A DNA stretch of 64,000 nt from Desulfobulbus propionicus (GCA_002748755.1 PDTD01000016.1:36230-100229), one strand, 5' to 3'; shown: positions 27,286 through 36,908, counted from the first letter of the stretch. The notes: generated by a model from the letters alone, not told the origin. Translations and numbers: made by a program.

Positions 27286-27735
27286 CTAATCGACTTCACC
27301 AAATGCAAATTTGGAGATCAAAGACTCGATATCAACTGCTGACTCCGTATCCAGCAAGACATCGCCCGGTTTATATATTTCTTCGGCTCCGCCCAGGGAT
27401 ATTTGAATGTACTTGTCCCCGATTATGCCCTGTGATTTCACAGAGGCAATGGAGTCCACAGGAACGCGCACATTTTTGTCGAGCTGCATGCTAATAACTG
27501 CCAGTCCCTCTGTACTCAGGACCATATCTCGAACGGTTCCGACATGTACCCCTGAAATCTGCACCTCAGCTCCAGATTTTACACCTGAAATATTATTGAA
27601 TTCAGCCTTCAGTTCGTAGGACTGTACACTGGTCAAAAAAGGGACTTCTCCAAGCCTGAAAGCCAGCCAGCATAATGCGGCAAAACCAAAAAGCAAAAAA
27701 AGTCCGACAAAGATGTCAAATCGAGAATGTCTCAT
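27286..27735 (-). CDS. mlaD: MlaD family MCE-domain phospholipid transport protein
   Basis: 149 residues. One N-terminal membrane segment (FDIFVGLFLLFGFAALCWLA) is followed by a single MCE domain (YELKAEFNNISGVKSGAEVQ, VHVGTVRDM, SIASVKSQGIIGDKYIQI). MCE hexamers form lipid-conducting rings in the periplasm attached to MlaFE. It lies 24 bases after mlaF and 10 bases before mlaA. Confidence 0.93.
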   Translation of the reverse strand: MRHSRFDIFVGLFLLFGFAALCWLAFRLGEVPFLTSVQSYELKAEFNNISGVKSGAEVQISGVHVGTVRDMVLSTEGLAVISMQLDKNVRVPVDSIASVKSQGIIGDKYIQISLGGAEEIYKPGDVLLDTESAVDIESLISKFAFGEVD

Positions 27736-27759
27736 CTACAACTCCATAGTGAGAATTGG

Positions 27760-28536
27760 TTACAAATCAAGTGTTCGTTGGGCAAATTCACGGATTGCCT
27801 CTTTATGGGAAGAGAGAATTTCGCCCGGCTCCTGAAATATATCAATTTCTCCCTTGTTCAAGAGAATTATTTGATCAGCCAACTCAAACACTTGGGGAAT
27901 ATCATGGCTAACGATAATCGCTGTATATCCCAAGCGCTCATGGGTGGAACGAAAGAGTTCATAGATTTCCCGTGTCATGAGTGGATCCAGTCCTGTGGTT
28001 GGTTCATCGAACAGAACAATAGCGGGATCCAATTGAAGGGCGCGAGCCAGGCCGACCCTTTTTTTCATGCCCCCACTGAGTTGAGCTGGAAACTTATCCT
28101 CATGTCCTGTCAACTCAAGCTGTTCCAGGGTGGTTAGCACTTTTTCCCGCACCTGGTCGTCGGGTAAGGTACTCCTTTCCCAGAGTGGTAGGGCAATATT
28201 TTCATAAACAGTCAGGGAATCAAAAAGAGCGGCACCTTGAAACAGCACCCCAAAAGCCATACGAATCTGTTGCAACTCCTTATAACGCAGGGTGGTAATA
28301 TCTTTGCCCCCTACTCGTATCGCCCCCCTGTCGGGCTGAAGCAACCCAAGAATCAGCTTGAGAATGACACTTTTTCCCTGACCGCTTCCTCCTGCAATAA
28401 CGGTTGTCTTACCCGTGGGAATGGAAAATGTTGCGTTATCGAGGACGGTATGTTTTTTTCCCGGTTCACCGAATGTTTTTACTACTCCAGAAAAATGTAT
28501 GATGTTGCCAAGTTTGGGTTGCATGAGATTATCCAT
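27760..28536 (-). CDS. mlaF: Mla-type ABC transporter ATP-binding protein
   Basis: A 258-residue ATPase with Walker A GGSGQGKS, signature LSGGMKKRVGLARAL, Walker B AIVLFDEPTTGLDP and the switch His (IVSHD). The MKKR variant after LSGG is typical of the MlaF/Ttg2A group. It powers phospholipid transport between the membranes with MlaE and MlaD. The stop lies 24 bases before mlaD; mlaE ends 47 bases upstream. Confidence 0.94.
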   Translation of the reverse strand: MDNLMQPKLGNIIHFSGVVKTFGEPGKKHTVLDNATFSIPTGKTTVIAGGSGQGKSVILKLILGLLQPDRGAIRVGGKDITTLRYKELQQIRMAFGVLFQGAALFDSLTVYENIALPLWERSTLPDDQVREKVLTTLEQLELTGHEDKFPAQLSGGMKKRVGLARALQLDPAIVLFDEPTTGLDPLMTREIYELFRSTHERLGYTAIIVSHDIPQVFELADQIILLNKGEIDIFQEPGEILSSHKEAIREFAQRTLDL

Positions 28537-28583
28537 TACAAGTGAACCTGAATTCGAACCAGCCTAGAATGTTTGCTCATTGG

Positions 28584-29378
28584 TCACAGTAATATGGCCG
28601 TCAGCAAGTAATCAAAAATAAGCACTGCAATCGACGAAAAGACAACGGCCTGTGTTGTCACTTTACTGACACTTTCCGCCCCAAAGCCTGCGCCCCTAAT
28701 CTGCTGGACGAAATACCCTCTCCCACAGCAAATCCAAACGATAAGTATAGAGAAACAAAAGGATTTCATTATCCCCAGAGTAATATCGTGGTCTGTGACA
28801 CTACGGATCATACCGGAAAAAAAGGCCCCACTGTTGACTCCCATAAGCTGTACCCCGGCCAGGTAGCCCCCCCAAATACCGACAACATCAAAAAACGCTG
28901 TCAACAGTGGAACGGCAATGATAGTTGCCAGCACCTTGGGAGAGATGAGAAAACGAAAAGGATCTATGGCCATACATTCAAGGGCATCAATCTGCTCTGA
29001 AATACGCATAATGCCTATTTCAGCACACATGGCGGAGCCTGCGCGCCCAGTGACCATGAGCGCGGTCAGCACAGGTCCAAGCTCCATGATCAGGGAAAGA
29101 GAAACCGCAGAACCAAGCATCCCCTCTGCACCAAATTTACTCAGGGAATAATATCCTTGTAGGCCCAGAACCATCCCGGTCGAGAGAGCAGTAAAAAAGA
29201 TGACTGTCAGCGAGCCTGCACCGATAAATCGAATCTGTTTAACCAGTTCGCGGACACGAAAAGGGCGCTTGAACAGACCAGCCATCGCATAATAGAGAAA
29301 GATTCCCATGCGGCCAAGATCGTTGAGTATGTACAGGCATCTACTGCCGACTATTCCTAACGTATTGATCATAAACAA
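28584..29378 (-). CDS. mlaE: MlaE family ABC transporter permease
   Basis: A 264-residue permease of the MlaE/YrbE family with about five membrane segments. Conserved parts are GLQGYYSLSKFGAEGMLG, LGPVLTALMVTGRAGSAMCAEIG (split here across the two helices), EQIDALECMAIDPFRFL and SPKVLATIIAVPLLT. It is the first gene of the mlaE-F-D-A operon. No mlaC (periplasmic carrier) or mlaB (STAS) gene follows in the window. Confidence 0.93.
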   Translation of the reverse strand: MFMINTLGIVGSRCLYILNDLGRMGIFLYYAMAGLFKRPFRVRELVKQIRFIGAGSLTVIFFTALSTGMVLGLQGYYSLSKFGAEGMLGSAVSLSLIMELGPVLTALMVTGRAGSAMCAEIGIMRISEQIDALECMAIDPFRFLISPKVLATIIAVPLLTAFFDVVGIWGGYLAGVQLMGVNSGAFFSGMIRSVTDHDITLGIMKSFCFSILIVWICCGRGYFVQQIRGAGFGAESVSKVTTQAVVFSSIAVLIFDYLLTAILL

Positions 29379-29600
29379 AAGTATAAAAAATAATGGTCAG
29401 AACCGTTTAAAAAAAAATCGTCCCCATATACCATATATCACCAGTTCACACATATGATCATGCATACCATTATCTGTCCTGGTGGCCTATATTGCGGGAC
29501 GGTAGATTGCATCGGAAAAAACGTTGGCTACATGCTCCCTGCCTTGATCGTATCCGATTGTGGTGTGCCTGACGATAAAGAGCCTGGCCAAATACACTGG

Positions 29601-30011
29601 TTACTTGGTACTTGAACCTGCATTCATGGCCTGGGTGAAAGTTTCAAGAAAAGCCTCGGCGACACCCATGGGATCATCTGAAGCGTACAGGACCATTGTC
29701 TGGAGAAACATGAAACTTTCATCTTCCATATCCGTGAATTCGACGGCTACTGCGTTGCCATCAATTCGGAGAGCTATGGCCTAACAGCACCACATAAGAC
29801 TGAATTCTGGCCCGTCTCTTGGATCTCTATACGTATTTTCTGTCCTACCTGCACCCCTGAGACCCCTTCTATCAACATCCCACCAAGACACAAATTCCTC
29901 AGTGGGAATTCCCCTAGTGGGCTTTGGTCATAACACAAGCGCTCTAGTACTAATCACCCGGGTATGACGACGTTTATCCGTTCGTAGCCTGAGAAGGAGG
30001 GAGGATGTCAT
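29601..30011 (-). pseudogene. PilZ domain protein gene broken by two compensating frameshifts
   Basis: From ATG 30011 the frame reads MTSSLLLRLRTDKRRHTRVI and stops at TGA 29930-29928. One base over, the frame from about 29932 to 29774 reads NLCLGGMLIEGVSGVQVG, then QKIRIEIQETGQNS, a PilZ core (N.S.GG pattern). From 29780 the original frame resumes as ALRIDGNAVAVEFTDMEDES, then FMFLQTMVLYASDDP, ending at TAA 29601. The three pieces in order form one PilZ domain (c-di-GMP-binding family) with the RR(H)TR and N.S.GG motifs in separate frames. Either a decayed gene or two sequencing indels. It is upstream of mlaE on the same strand. Confidence 0.7.
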
Positions 30012-30153
30012 GATTTAAGTCCAGGTATTGAGACTAATCACTGATAACAAGATCATTATAACAGGTGCCTGATGCGGTCAAGTAAAAATGAGGTACAACC
30101 TTTATTTTGAGAATGCATTTTTCCCACACGAAAGAAAAAGGCATGTCAAAAAG

Positions 30154-31152
30154 TCATAAGCAGCGGGGACCAAAATGATCGAACCCTTGGTAACTGAGTT
30201 CTTCAATGTTCTGCTTCCCCTGATTGATGAGCACCACCTTATCCCCTTCTTCGATTGTCCCGACAGCAGACAATTGAATTCCAAGTTGTTGACCAATACT
30301 GATTATATCTGAATCAGCCGAGCGTGGTGCAGTAAACAACAGTTCAAAATCTTCACCGCCCCTGACTGCGAGAGAGACTGCGGAGAGGTCATAGGTATCG
30401 CAGGCAAGGGACAAGGATGTACTGATGGGGAGTTGCCAGGCCTCTACCTGTGCTCCTGTACCGGAGCAGGTGCAGAGATGGGCCAGGTCTGTGGCCATAC
30501 CATCTGAAAGGTCCATCATACTGCGAATATCCCCTAAATCAGCCAGCATTTTTCCTAGATCGACCCTCGCCACAGGGTCCAGATGTGCCTGATACAGTGC
30601 CTGATAGGGAGCAACCGAATCTATGCCCCTTGTATATAATTCAAGGCCTGCAGCAGCCTGTCCGAGGTACCCGCTGACCCATATTCTGTCACCAGCCTGA
30701 GCACCGCTTCTATACAACACTCTGTCTGACGGGGCTTCTCCAATCAGAGTTACGCATAAAGAATACCATTCTGGACTGTGCACTGTATCTCCTCCGATCA
30801 ACAGACAGCCATATTGCCGACAAGCGCTCGCCACCCCCCGACTGAAAGAGCGTATCCATTGTTCATCAGGCGGTCTCGGAGCACCCAAGCTCAACAATAC
30901 AAAACGGGGTACGCCTCCCATCGCCGCAATATCACTGACATTTACGGCGATTGCTTTTCGACCGAGTAATTCCGGAGGGTGCCATGACCGGTTAAAATGT
31001 ACGTTTTCGACCAGCGTATCCATGGTTACAAGCCAGGCCGTTGTATCATCTTTGCGTACAACAGCGCAATCATCACCAATAGACTGCAGCACATCTTCGC
31101 AATCATCACCTCTATTCTGTGCCAGGCATTGTATTATTTCGCGTTCATTCAA
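30154..31152 (-). CDS. thiL: Thiamine-monophosphate kinase
   Basis: 332 residues from TTG 31152, preceded by GGAGAGG at 8 bases; an in-frame TTG at 31170 is less well placed. ThiL blocks are present: IGDDCAVV, VTMDTLVENVHF, AIAVNVSDIAAMGGVP, LLIGGDTVHS, SMMDLSDGMATDLAHLC and RGGEDFELLFTAP. It phosphorylates thiamine phosphate to thiamine diphosphate with ATP. No other thiamine genes are adjacent. The neighbour at 42016 (YjbQ) has been reported to have thiamine-phosphate synthase-like activity in other species. Confidence 0.93.
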   Translation of the reverse strand: MNEREIIQCLAQNRGDDCEDVLQSIGDDCAVVRKDDTTAWLVTMDTLVENVHFNRSWHPPELLGRKAIAVNVSDIAAMGGVPRFVLLSLGAPRPPDEQWIRSFSRGVASACRQYGCLLIGGDTVHSPEWYSLCVTLIGEAPSDRVLYRSGAQAGDRIWVSGYLGQAAAGLELYTRGIDSVAPYQALYQAHLDPVARVDLGKMLADLGDIRSMMDLSDGMATDLAHLCTCSGTGAQVEAWQLPISTSLSLACDTYDLSAVSLAVRGGEDFELLFTAPRSADSDIISIGQQLGIQLSAVGTIEEGDKVVLINQGKQNIEELSYQGFDHFGPRCL

Positions 31153-31513
31153 GAGCTGTTCCTCTCCCAAGAATAGTCAGTATTCAGGCAAAAAATCCAA
31201 ACAGTTGACACAGAAAACAGTATTTGTCTTGTGGTATAAAAACGTGACGACGAAGCATATATGCTGTCTCACCCGCGCTTCTCATCTGAGAAAAGTCCCA
31301 ACCCGGCCTTCTCATCGGCTCAAGAGGTGCCCAAGTACAAATGTTGACCGTGCAGTACAGTACCCGGTATGCGCGGTCAAAAAACAGCCAAGGACGATGT
31401 CGATTGCGCTGGCTCTGGAGGCCTTTTTTTTCGTAATGCAAGACGGTTCACTCCCATCGCATACTCCTTGCTGAAGCCAGCCTGAACAGTCGTAGTGTAC
31501 CATTTTCGTCATT
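31153..31513. other. Intergenic region, no gene recognised
   Basis: About 360 bases upstream of thiL and downstream of a conserved hypothetical gene. Short frames on both strands lack family-like motifs or ribosome sites. Nothing else is recognisable. Confidence 0.4.
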
Positions 31514-31894
31514 CTATTCCTTGACTATGCGAAGGCCTGCGTTTTTGGAAAAGCACTTGTGAGATCTTTCTTTTTTATCCCGGTTATTCCTCCCCTTGCC
31601 TCCTTCAAACTCCAGGGCCTGTATAAAACGCCCGTGTCCACCCATGGTAAATATTTCCCGGCCTGTATATTGCGGTGTTCGCAAAGTCCAGGTTACTTTT
31701 TGCGGTGGAATACCCAGAAGCAGCATAGTTACGTGCCACCATTCATGCTTTCGAGTGTCATCACGGATAATATCAGTAATAACAGCGTAGCTTACAAACT
31801 CTGGTTCCCTGCTTGCAACGATGACGATATCGCCAGGAATTGTCGTGTCTTTTAAGGGGAGTTTCCTTTTTAATTCTGCGACTAATTTTTCCAT
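31514..31894 (-). CDS. Conserved-looking hypothetical protein
   Basis: A 126-residue soluble protein without signal peptide or membrane segments. It begins MEKLVAELKRKLPLKDTTIP, followed by GDIVIVASREPEFVSYAVIT, a WWHVTMLLLGIPPQKVTWTL core with clustered aromatics, and GREIFTMGGHGRFIQALEFE. The last 30 residues are highly basic and probably disordered. Composition and periodicity look like a real beta-rich protein, but I cannot name the family. It stands between the repeat copy at 31938 and thiL on the same strand. Confidence 0.6.
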   Translation of the reverse strand: MEKLVAELKRKLPLKDTTIPGDIVIVASREPEFVSYAVITDIIRDDTRKHEWWHVTMLLLGIPPQKVTWTLRTPQYTGREIFTMGGHGRFIQALEFEGGKGRNNRDKKERSHKCFSKNAGLRIVKE

Positions 31895-31937
31895 TGGTAT
31901 ACAATCCCTAATATTTCAGATGGACTTTCCACCCTTA

Positions 31938-32041
31938 TCCCGCATTTCCCATTCAGCAATCAGGTTGATTAGTTTAATCCAGGATCTCTCAGTACAAAAC
32001 CTACCGAACCTGGCAAGGCCTGAGCTAATGAGACATTGGGG
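31938..32041 (+). repeat. MITE-like repeat, internally deleted copy J
   Basis: The left end TCCCGCATTTCCCATTCAGC and right end GCCTGAGCTAATGAGACATTGGGG match the family termini, but only about 104 bases separate the outer borders, so most of the interior is missing. TA precedes the left end. It lies between the 31514-31894 and 32066-33799 genes. Confidence 0.5.
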
Positions 32042-32065
32042 ATCAACCTGCAAAAAAACGGTGCC

Positions 32066-33799
32066 CTATTTTTCCTCTCCTTGACCAGGTCCTGGTACAT
32101 AGAAGCTTATCGCTCCCAAAAGCACATTTTGTTGTTGTACCACCCGAATACTTTGAGAACGAACATTCTGTACGCTGTTAAAAAGAGGCTGGAGCAGTTC
32201 ATTCCGAATAAAAGCCCCCTGCTCCGGTGAAATTCTATCTGCCCCCTGTAGGGTGTAGGTGAGCAGTTGCAGCATCTTTTCAAGGCCGCTGTTTACTTGG
32301 TCGCTTCGTGTATAGAAAATCAGATTGTTCGCCTGCCGCAGACCATGAGAGACCTTCTTGAACGCCATACTGTCCACCAATTTCTTCCGACATGTACCCA
32401 TCCAATATTCAATGAGTTCGGCATTGTCGGCCACTATCAGGTACTCATCATAAAAAAGATAGGTCGGCTCAATCAAGCCATTTGCCAAGACTAGAGAAAT
32501 TGCAGGAGTGCCGCCCACAACTCGAGAGCGCATGGGGACGTCGGCCAGGATTTTTCTTAACAGCCTGCGAACGGCCCGCTTATCCTTGACTTTCAGTTGC
32601 AAGCAGATCACAGGAAGAGAAGCAAAAGCGGCAGTTGGAAAATCGGCGATAAAAACACCTAATTCATTGTCCAACAGAGCCATCAGCGTTTCCATACGCA
32701 TACCGGTACGCCTAAGAACTGCCTGCTCAATATAAAAAAGTGAGGCGGCTGTCTCCATATCAGAAATATCCGAGAGTCCCTGCCAAAGTTTTTCCACGTC
32801 AAACCAATTTGTCCACAAATATCCAGAAACTCTACTATCAAGGCGCTCCAACCGCTGATGCACCAACGGTTTGGCCGGGAAATATTTATTCAAAAAACTG
32901 ACCTTGTTATCCGGAATTCCGGTGGAAACAAAGGTGAGATAGCGACGGTCGGCCTTTTCATGATACTGCAGGAGCAAACGGGTCTCTGGTCCGAAAAATG
33001 TTCCCCGTTGCATGGCTCTGAACCCAACAGCCTGTCCTATTTGCTTGATAAAGAAGGGGTTCAGGTATAAAGAACAAACTTCATCCCGGGAGGCGTGCTG
33101 CAACAGCTTTACGTAGCCACTGTTTCCGGCAAGAGTACGCGACGGTTGCACCAGATGAGCAGAGTAGGCATTAAGACAACGCAGTAGAAGTCCCCTTTGC
33201 AACGACCCGAGCATGAGATCATCTATAAGGGCAAAATAAACCTTTCGTCCTCCTTCCACAGGCACCATGTGTACCTCAATGCCGTACATGGTCTCTATAT
33301 GGCGGTCTGTTCCTCGAAAACGCAGTTGATCTCCTTGTTGTTTGGCTGGCCGCTGTATAGCAGTGCAGAAGACGAGGCTGTGTTCTAGACAATCAGGCAG
33401 TGACTGGCAAGGTTGTTCCGGCGAAAGAATGGCAACAGCGGCCATTTTCCGAGACAATATCGAAAAGGATACATGGGGGGCTATGGCCTGGATACTGTCA
33501 ATAATATCCAGAACCTTTTGTCGAGCATCCTCGCATACTCCTCCCAAGCCCATTTTTTTCCAAAACCGGGGCGCAAGAATTTTTTTGCCAAAAGGTGTTG
33601 CTTGGAACCGCTGAAAGGGAGGATCGATGTTTTTCCACTTCAGCAGTGCAATGGTGTCAGACGGCAGCACGTTCCCCGGGTCAGGCGCCTGACGTATATC
33701 CAAGGTCAGAAAAAAAATAAGCCCAACGGTCGCTATCAACAGTATGCATGCCCATGCTAGGCGTATCAACGAATTGTGAGCCACGAGACTATATGCCAC
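32066..33799 (-). CDS. Large membrane-anchored protein of unknown function (DUF3352-like)
   Basis: 577 residues. A single N-terminal membrane segment (LAWACILLIATVGLIFFLTL, residues about 14-33) is followed by a large extracytoplasmic part. Regularly spaced segments such as LPSDTIALLKWKNIDP, LDNELGVFIADFP, DKRAVRRLLRKILAD and YLFYDEYLIVADNAELI resemble the DUF3352 type of secreted proteins, which share an ELG.F and a self-assessment-like LIVAD/NAEL pattern. The function of that family is unknown, and the match is by pattern memory only. It is not obviously in an operon. Confidence 0.6.
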   Translation of the reverse strand: MAYSLVAHNSLIRLAWACILLIATVGLIFFLTLDIRQAPDPGNVLPSDTIALLKWKNIDPPFQRFQATPFGKKILAPRFWKKMGLGGVCEDARQKVLDIIDSIQAIAPHVSFSILSRKMAAVAILSPEQPCQSLPDCLEHSLVFCTAIQRPAKQQGDQLRFRGTDRHIETMYGIEVHMVPVEGGRKVYFALIDDLMLGSLQRGLLLRCLNAYSAHLVQPSRTLAGNSGYVKLLQHASRDEVCSLYLNPFFIKQIGQAVGFRAMQRGTFFGPETRLLLQYHEKADRRYLTFVSTGIPDNKVSFLNKYFPAKPLVHQRLERLDSRVSGYLWTNWFDVEKLWQGLSDISDMETAASLFYIEQAVLRRTGMRMETLMALLDNELGVFIADFPTAAFASLPVICLQLKVKDKRAVRRLLRKILADVPMRSRVVGGTPAISLVLANGLIEPTYLFYDEYLIVADNAELIEYWMGTCRKKLVDSMAFKKVSHGLRQANNLIFYTRSDQVNSGLEKMLQLLTYTLQGADRISPEQGAFIRNELLQPLFNSVQNVRSQSIRVVQQQNVLLGAISFYVPGPGQGEEK

Positions 33800-34325
33800 A
33801 TAGAATACGACAGGGGAAAAACTACTTGAGTAATTCCTTGGTCTATATCGGATTTTTTGCTATGAGCCGTTTCAGGAGTGCAACCTGATCACTACCTTTC
33901 ACTCTACTGATCTGTGCTTATAGCCCAAAGGAGCAGTGGACCCAATCCATTGGCCAGCCTGAAGTGTTCAATAAGCTAAGAATACTGAAGGTAAAAAAGT
34001 GGAAATACATCTCAGGAAGCCTCAACGACCGGGCAAAATTTAGCACAGTAAACCTCATCCAGGGTTTTATCGTCAAGAGAAGAATGCGTTCTGAGCAGAT
34101 TAGAAGAATACAAGGCCCGGATAACTGAGGGTCCATCCTTACTTACTATATTATTGTAACTCGTTAGAGGATATTTAACCTTTAACTTGTATTTGCTTCA
34201 GGCCAGTCACTGCTTTCAGGTTGCCTGAATTGGAGTCTGCGTGATTGGCAGCTATAGCCCCTTTATGCGACCAATTGCGACCGCCCGAAGATGGGTGAGG
34301 AGTGAGAAGCAGTTACCTCTTCTTT
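33800..34325. other. Intergenic region with a possible gene remnant
   Basis: 526 bases. The plus-strand frame 33889-34138 is open for 83 codons without an ATG near its start and contains KEQWTQSIGQPEVFNKLRIL, then KVKKWKYISGSLNDRAKFST. The WTQ.IGQP....KL..L pattern and the underlying DNA (GTGGACCCAAT..ATTGG.CAGCCTGA) recur on the minus strand near 13880-13950. This suggests decayed members of one family, not identified. Confidence 0.35.
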
Positions 34326-36908
34326 TCATTTCTGACGGGCAGTATCGGTACACTGTTCTATGAGACGAAGCACGTCCTTACCATCAATGGGTTTTGGGAG
34401 ATAAAAATTCATCCCAGCCTCCAGACACTCAGCACGGCCCATCTCTGTTGCATGGGCGGTTATGGCAATAATGGGAACCCTAGGCCCCTGTTCCAAATTT
34501 CGTATTGTCCGTACAGCCTCAAAACCATCCATCTCTGGCATCTGAATATCCATTATGATACAAGCAAATCTTTTTTTCCTCCAGTGATCAATGGCTTCCA
34601 ACCCATTTGCAGCAACCGTGACCGTGTGGCCTGCTTCTTCCAAAAGTGTACGTATCAGGACGGTGCTGATATATTCGTCCTCGCAGACCAAAACCTGGGC
34701 ACTCGCCCCGGAATCAGCGACCTCCCTCTCCTGTTCATGGGCATCGTTTTGTACATGCCCAACGGTCGTTGCATCGTCAGGCGCTGAAACAGGGAGGGTA
34801 AAATAGAACTGGGCGCCATTCCCGAGTTCGCTGTCAAGCCAGAGATCACCGCCAAGCATGTGGACCAGCCCCTGGGTTATGGAGAGTCCCAGTCCGCTGC
34901 CACCCACCTGTCTGGTAAAGGAGGTATCCACCTGACTGAATGAGTTAAAGATATTCGAATGATGCTCAAGAGCAATTCCCACCCCTGTATCACAAACCTC
35001 AACAAAAAGGCAGCCCCCTTCCTGTTGTTGTTGCTTGTGCATCCGCATTGATACTTGGACCCCGCCCTGGTGGGTAAATTTAATGGCATTGTCCACCAGG
35101 TTTGTAACAATCTGGATCACTTTGCTCTGATCAGTCTGCACTGTTTCAGGGACCCTGGGATCGACACTCCAGGTCAGATCAAGATTTTTTCGATCAGCCA
35201 GCACCTGAAAAGGGGTAAGTGTCTCTGTCAAGGTTTCCCGTGGATTAAAGGATTCTACACAGACATGAGAACGTCCTGCTTCCAGTTTGGAATAGTCAAG
35301 GATGTCATTGATAATGGAGAGTAATCTATTTGCGGCCCTGACGATAAGACCAAGATGCCTCTGATGTTCTCTATTCTCTGTCTGCTGCCGCACAAGCTTT
35401 GTTAACCCGATAATACCATTCATAGGCGTTCGTATTTCATGACTCATATTGGCCAGGAAAACGCTCTTTGCCACATTGGCAGTTTCCGCCTGTTCGCGGG
35501 CTGACTCCAGGGCTTTTTCAATTTCTTTTCGTTTGCTCAAATCTTCAACGACCCAGACCGAGCCCTGGGAGGAGTCGTCAGGATGCAGACTCTTACCACT
35601 GACCATACAGGGAATAAAAGACCCATCTTTTTTTTGAAGATAACACTCGACCTGCTCCACCACTGCAGATGGTAACGTTTTGTAATGTTGTCGAATAAAT
35701 CGGTGAAAAGCCTCTTTGCTGATAAAAAAATCCCAAACATTACCATGCATGATTTCCTGCATGCTGTACCCAAACATATCGCACATCCTCTGATTGACCT
35801 GAACAATACGATTATCACGAACCAGCGCGATACCAATGAGAATAGTGCTGAAAATACTTTCCAGTTCCTGTTGTGTTTTCCGGCGCTCGGCTTCTACTTC
35901 CGTGTTTGAAAGCATACCAAGTCGTCCTTTCTCCCCCAGGCACTGTTCTCGGTGTGTGCGGATAACACTGCCTATGCCAATCACCATCAGAATGAACACA
36001 AAAGAAGATATTGCCAGAACAACCGCCAGAGGAAAAGGGGCCTGCGAAAGTGTGACTACTTCCCATCCAGGCATTGATAAAGAACCGCGCACAGTGACAG
36101 CTCTCATGTCGTCATAACGAATAACCTTTTCAGCAAGATCAAAGGGCAACACCGGTAAAGGCTGTTCACCAAACTGACGGCTTTGCTGGAGCATCGGTAG
36201 ACGCCCATCAGGCAGTGAGGCTGCCAGTGAATGTATCCACTCCTGCCGGGAGGCACTGAACACAACTCCGTCAGAAGACACAAGCAGAGCCTCAACGCCA
36301 CCTTGTAGGCCCGTAAAAAATGCGTCGATACTCGCTCCGGTGGTTTTTATAACAACTACTCCGGTGGGCGTTCTTTTTAGATTATCATACACAGGCGCAC
36401 TGAAGTAGACGCCTTTTTGGGTGGTGGTCACACCTATCGCCGGAAACCGGCAGGTTTTCCCCGCCATGGCGCGGCGGAAATAGGGTGCGAAAGAGTACGT
36501 TTGCCCAGAAAGCTTCTCCTCCTCATCGCTTGAACTCCCGATGACCAATCCGTTTGCATCCATGACATAGACTAAGGAAACCCCAAGGATGCTGCGGGTG
36601 GTGGTCAATACGCTGGAGAGCCGGGGATTATCCGGTTCTGATCGACCGGCACATAACTGGATAACTTCATGAGAAAGGGCCAATGCTGAAACAGACTCTG
36701 TCAAGTATTCTATGGCAAAGGTGTCAATCTTTTGAACGAGATTGTTCGTAACAGTATGTAACCGTTTTTGCCCCATGGCCACAACAATGGCATCGCAACT
36801 GTAACAGAGCAACACAATCAGCGCCGAGGCAAGCATGATTATAACGGCAATCTTCAACAGGAGGAAGGAGTTGACCGAGCCAGGCCTGTTCACCGTAGAG
36901 CCTGTCAT
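34326..36908 (-). CDS. Hybrid sensor histidine kinase (dCACHE-like sensor, PAS, HisKA, HATPase, receiver)
   Basis: 860 residues. Membrane helices at about 18-40 and 293-315 flank a periplasmic double-Cache-like sensor (YVMDANGLVIGSSSDEE and PFAPYF-type motifs). A PAS domain (about 345-460), a HisKA domain with the phospho-accepting H490 in FLANMSHEIRTPMNG, an HATPase domain (NLVDNAIKF, DTGVGI, GGSGLGLSI) and a C-terminal receiver with D787 (IIMDIQMPEMDG) follow. It senses an extracellular ligand, probably a small organic acid or amino acid by fold analogy. There is no DNA-binding output domain and no adjacent regulator gene, so the partner is unknown. Confidence 0.93.
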   Translation of the reverse strand: MTGSTVNRPGSVNSFLLLKIAVIIMLASALIVLLCYSCDAIVVAMGQKRLHTVTNNLVQKIDTFAIEYLTESVSALALSHEVIQLCAGRSEPDNPRLSSVLTTTRSILGVSLVYVMDANGLVIGSSSDEEEKLSGQTYSFAPYFRRAMAGKTCRFPAIGVTTTQKGVYFSAPVYDNLKRTPTGVVVIKTTGASIDAFFTGLQGGVEALLVSSDGVVFSASRQEWIHSLAASLPDGRLPMLQQSRQFGEQPLPVLPFDLAEKVIRYDDMRAVTVRGSLSMPGWEVVTLSQAPFPLAVVLAISSFVFILMVIGIGSVIRTHREQCLGEKGRLGMLSNTEVEAERRKTQQELESIFSTILIGIALVRDNRIVQVNQRMCDMFGYSMQEIMHGNVWDFFISKEAFHRFIRQHYKTLPSAVVEQVECYLQKKDGSFIPCMVSGKSLHPDDSSQGSVWVVEDLSKRKEIEKALESAREQAETANVAKSVFLANMSHEIRTPMNGIIGLTKLVRQQTENREHQRHLGLIVRAANRLLSIINDILDYSKLEAGRSHVCVESFNPRETLTETLTPFQVLADRKNLDLTWSVDPRVPETVQTDQSKVIQIVTNLVDNAIKFTHQGGVQVSMRMHKQQQQEGGCLFVEVCDTGVGIALEHHSNIFNSFSQVDTSFTRQVGGSGLGLSITQGLVHMLGGDLWLDSELGNGAQFYFTLPVSAPDDATTVGHVQNDAHEQEREVADSGASAQVLVCEDEYISTVLIRTLLEEAGHTVTVAANGLEAIDHWRKKRFACIIMDIQMPEMDGFEAVRTIRNLEQGPRVPIIAITAHATEMGRAECLEAGMNFYLPKPIDGKDVLRLIEQCTDTARQK

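Noticed and set aside
28540-28560. tRNA-like GGTTCGAATTC segment between mlaF and mlaE
   Set aside because: No acceptor, D or anticodon arms can be formed around it in the 47-base gap.
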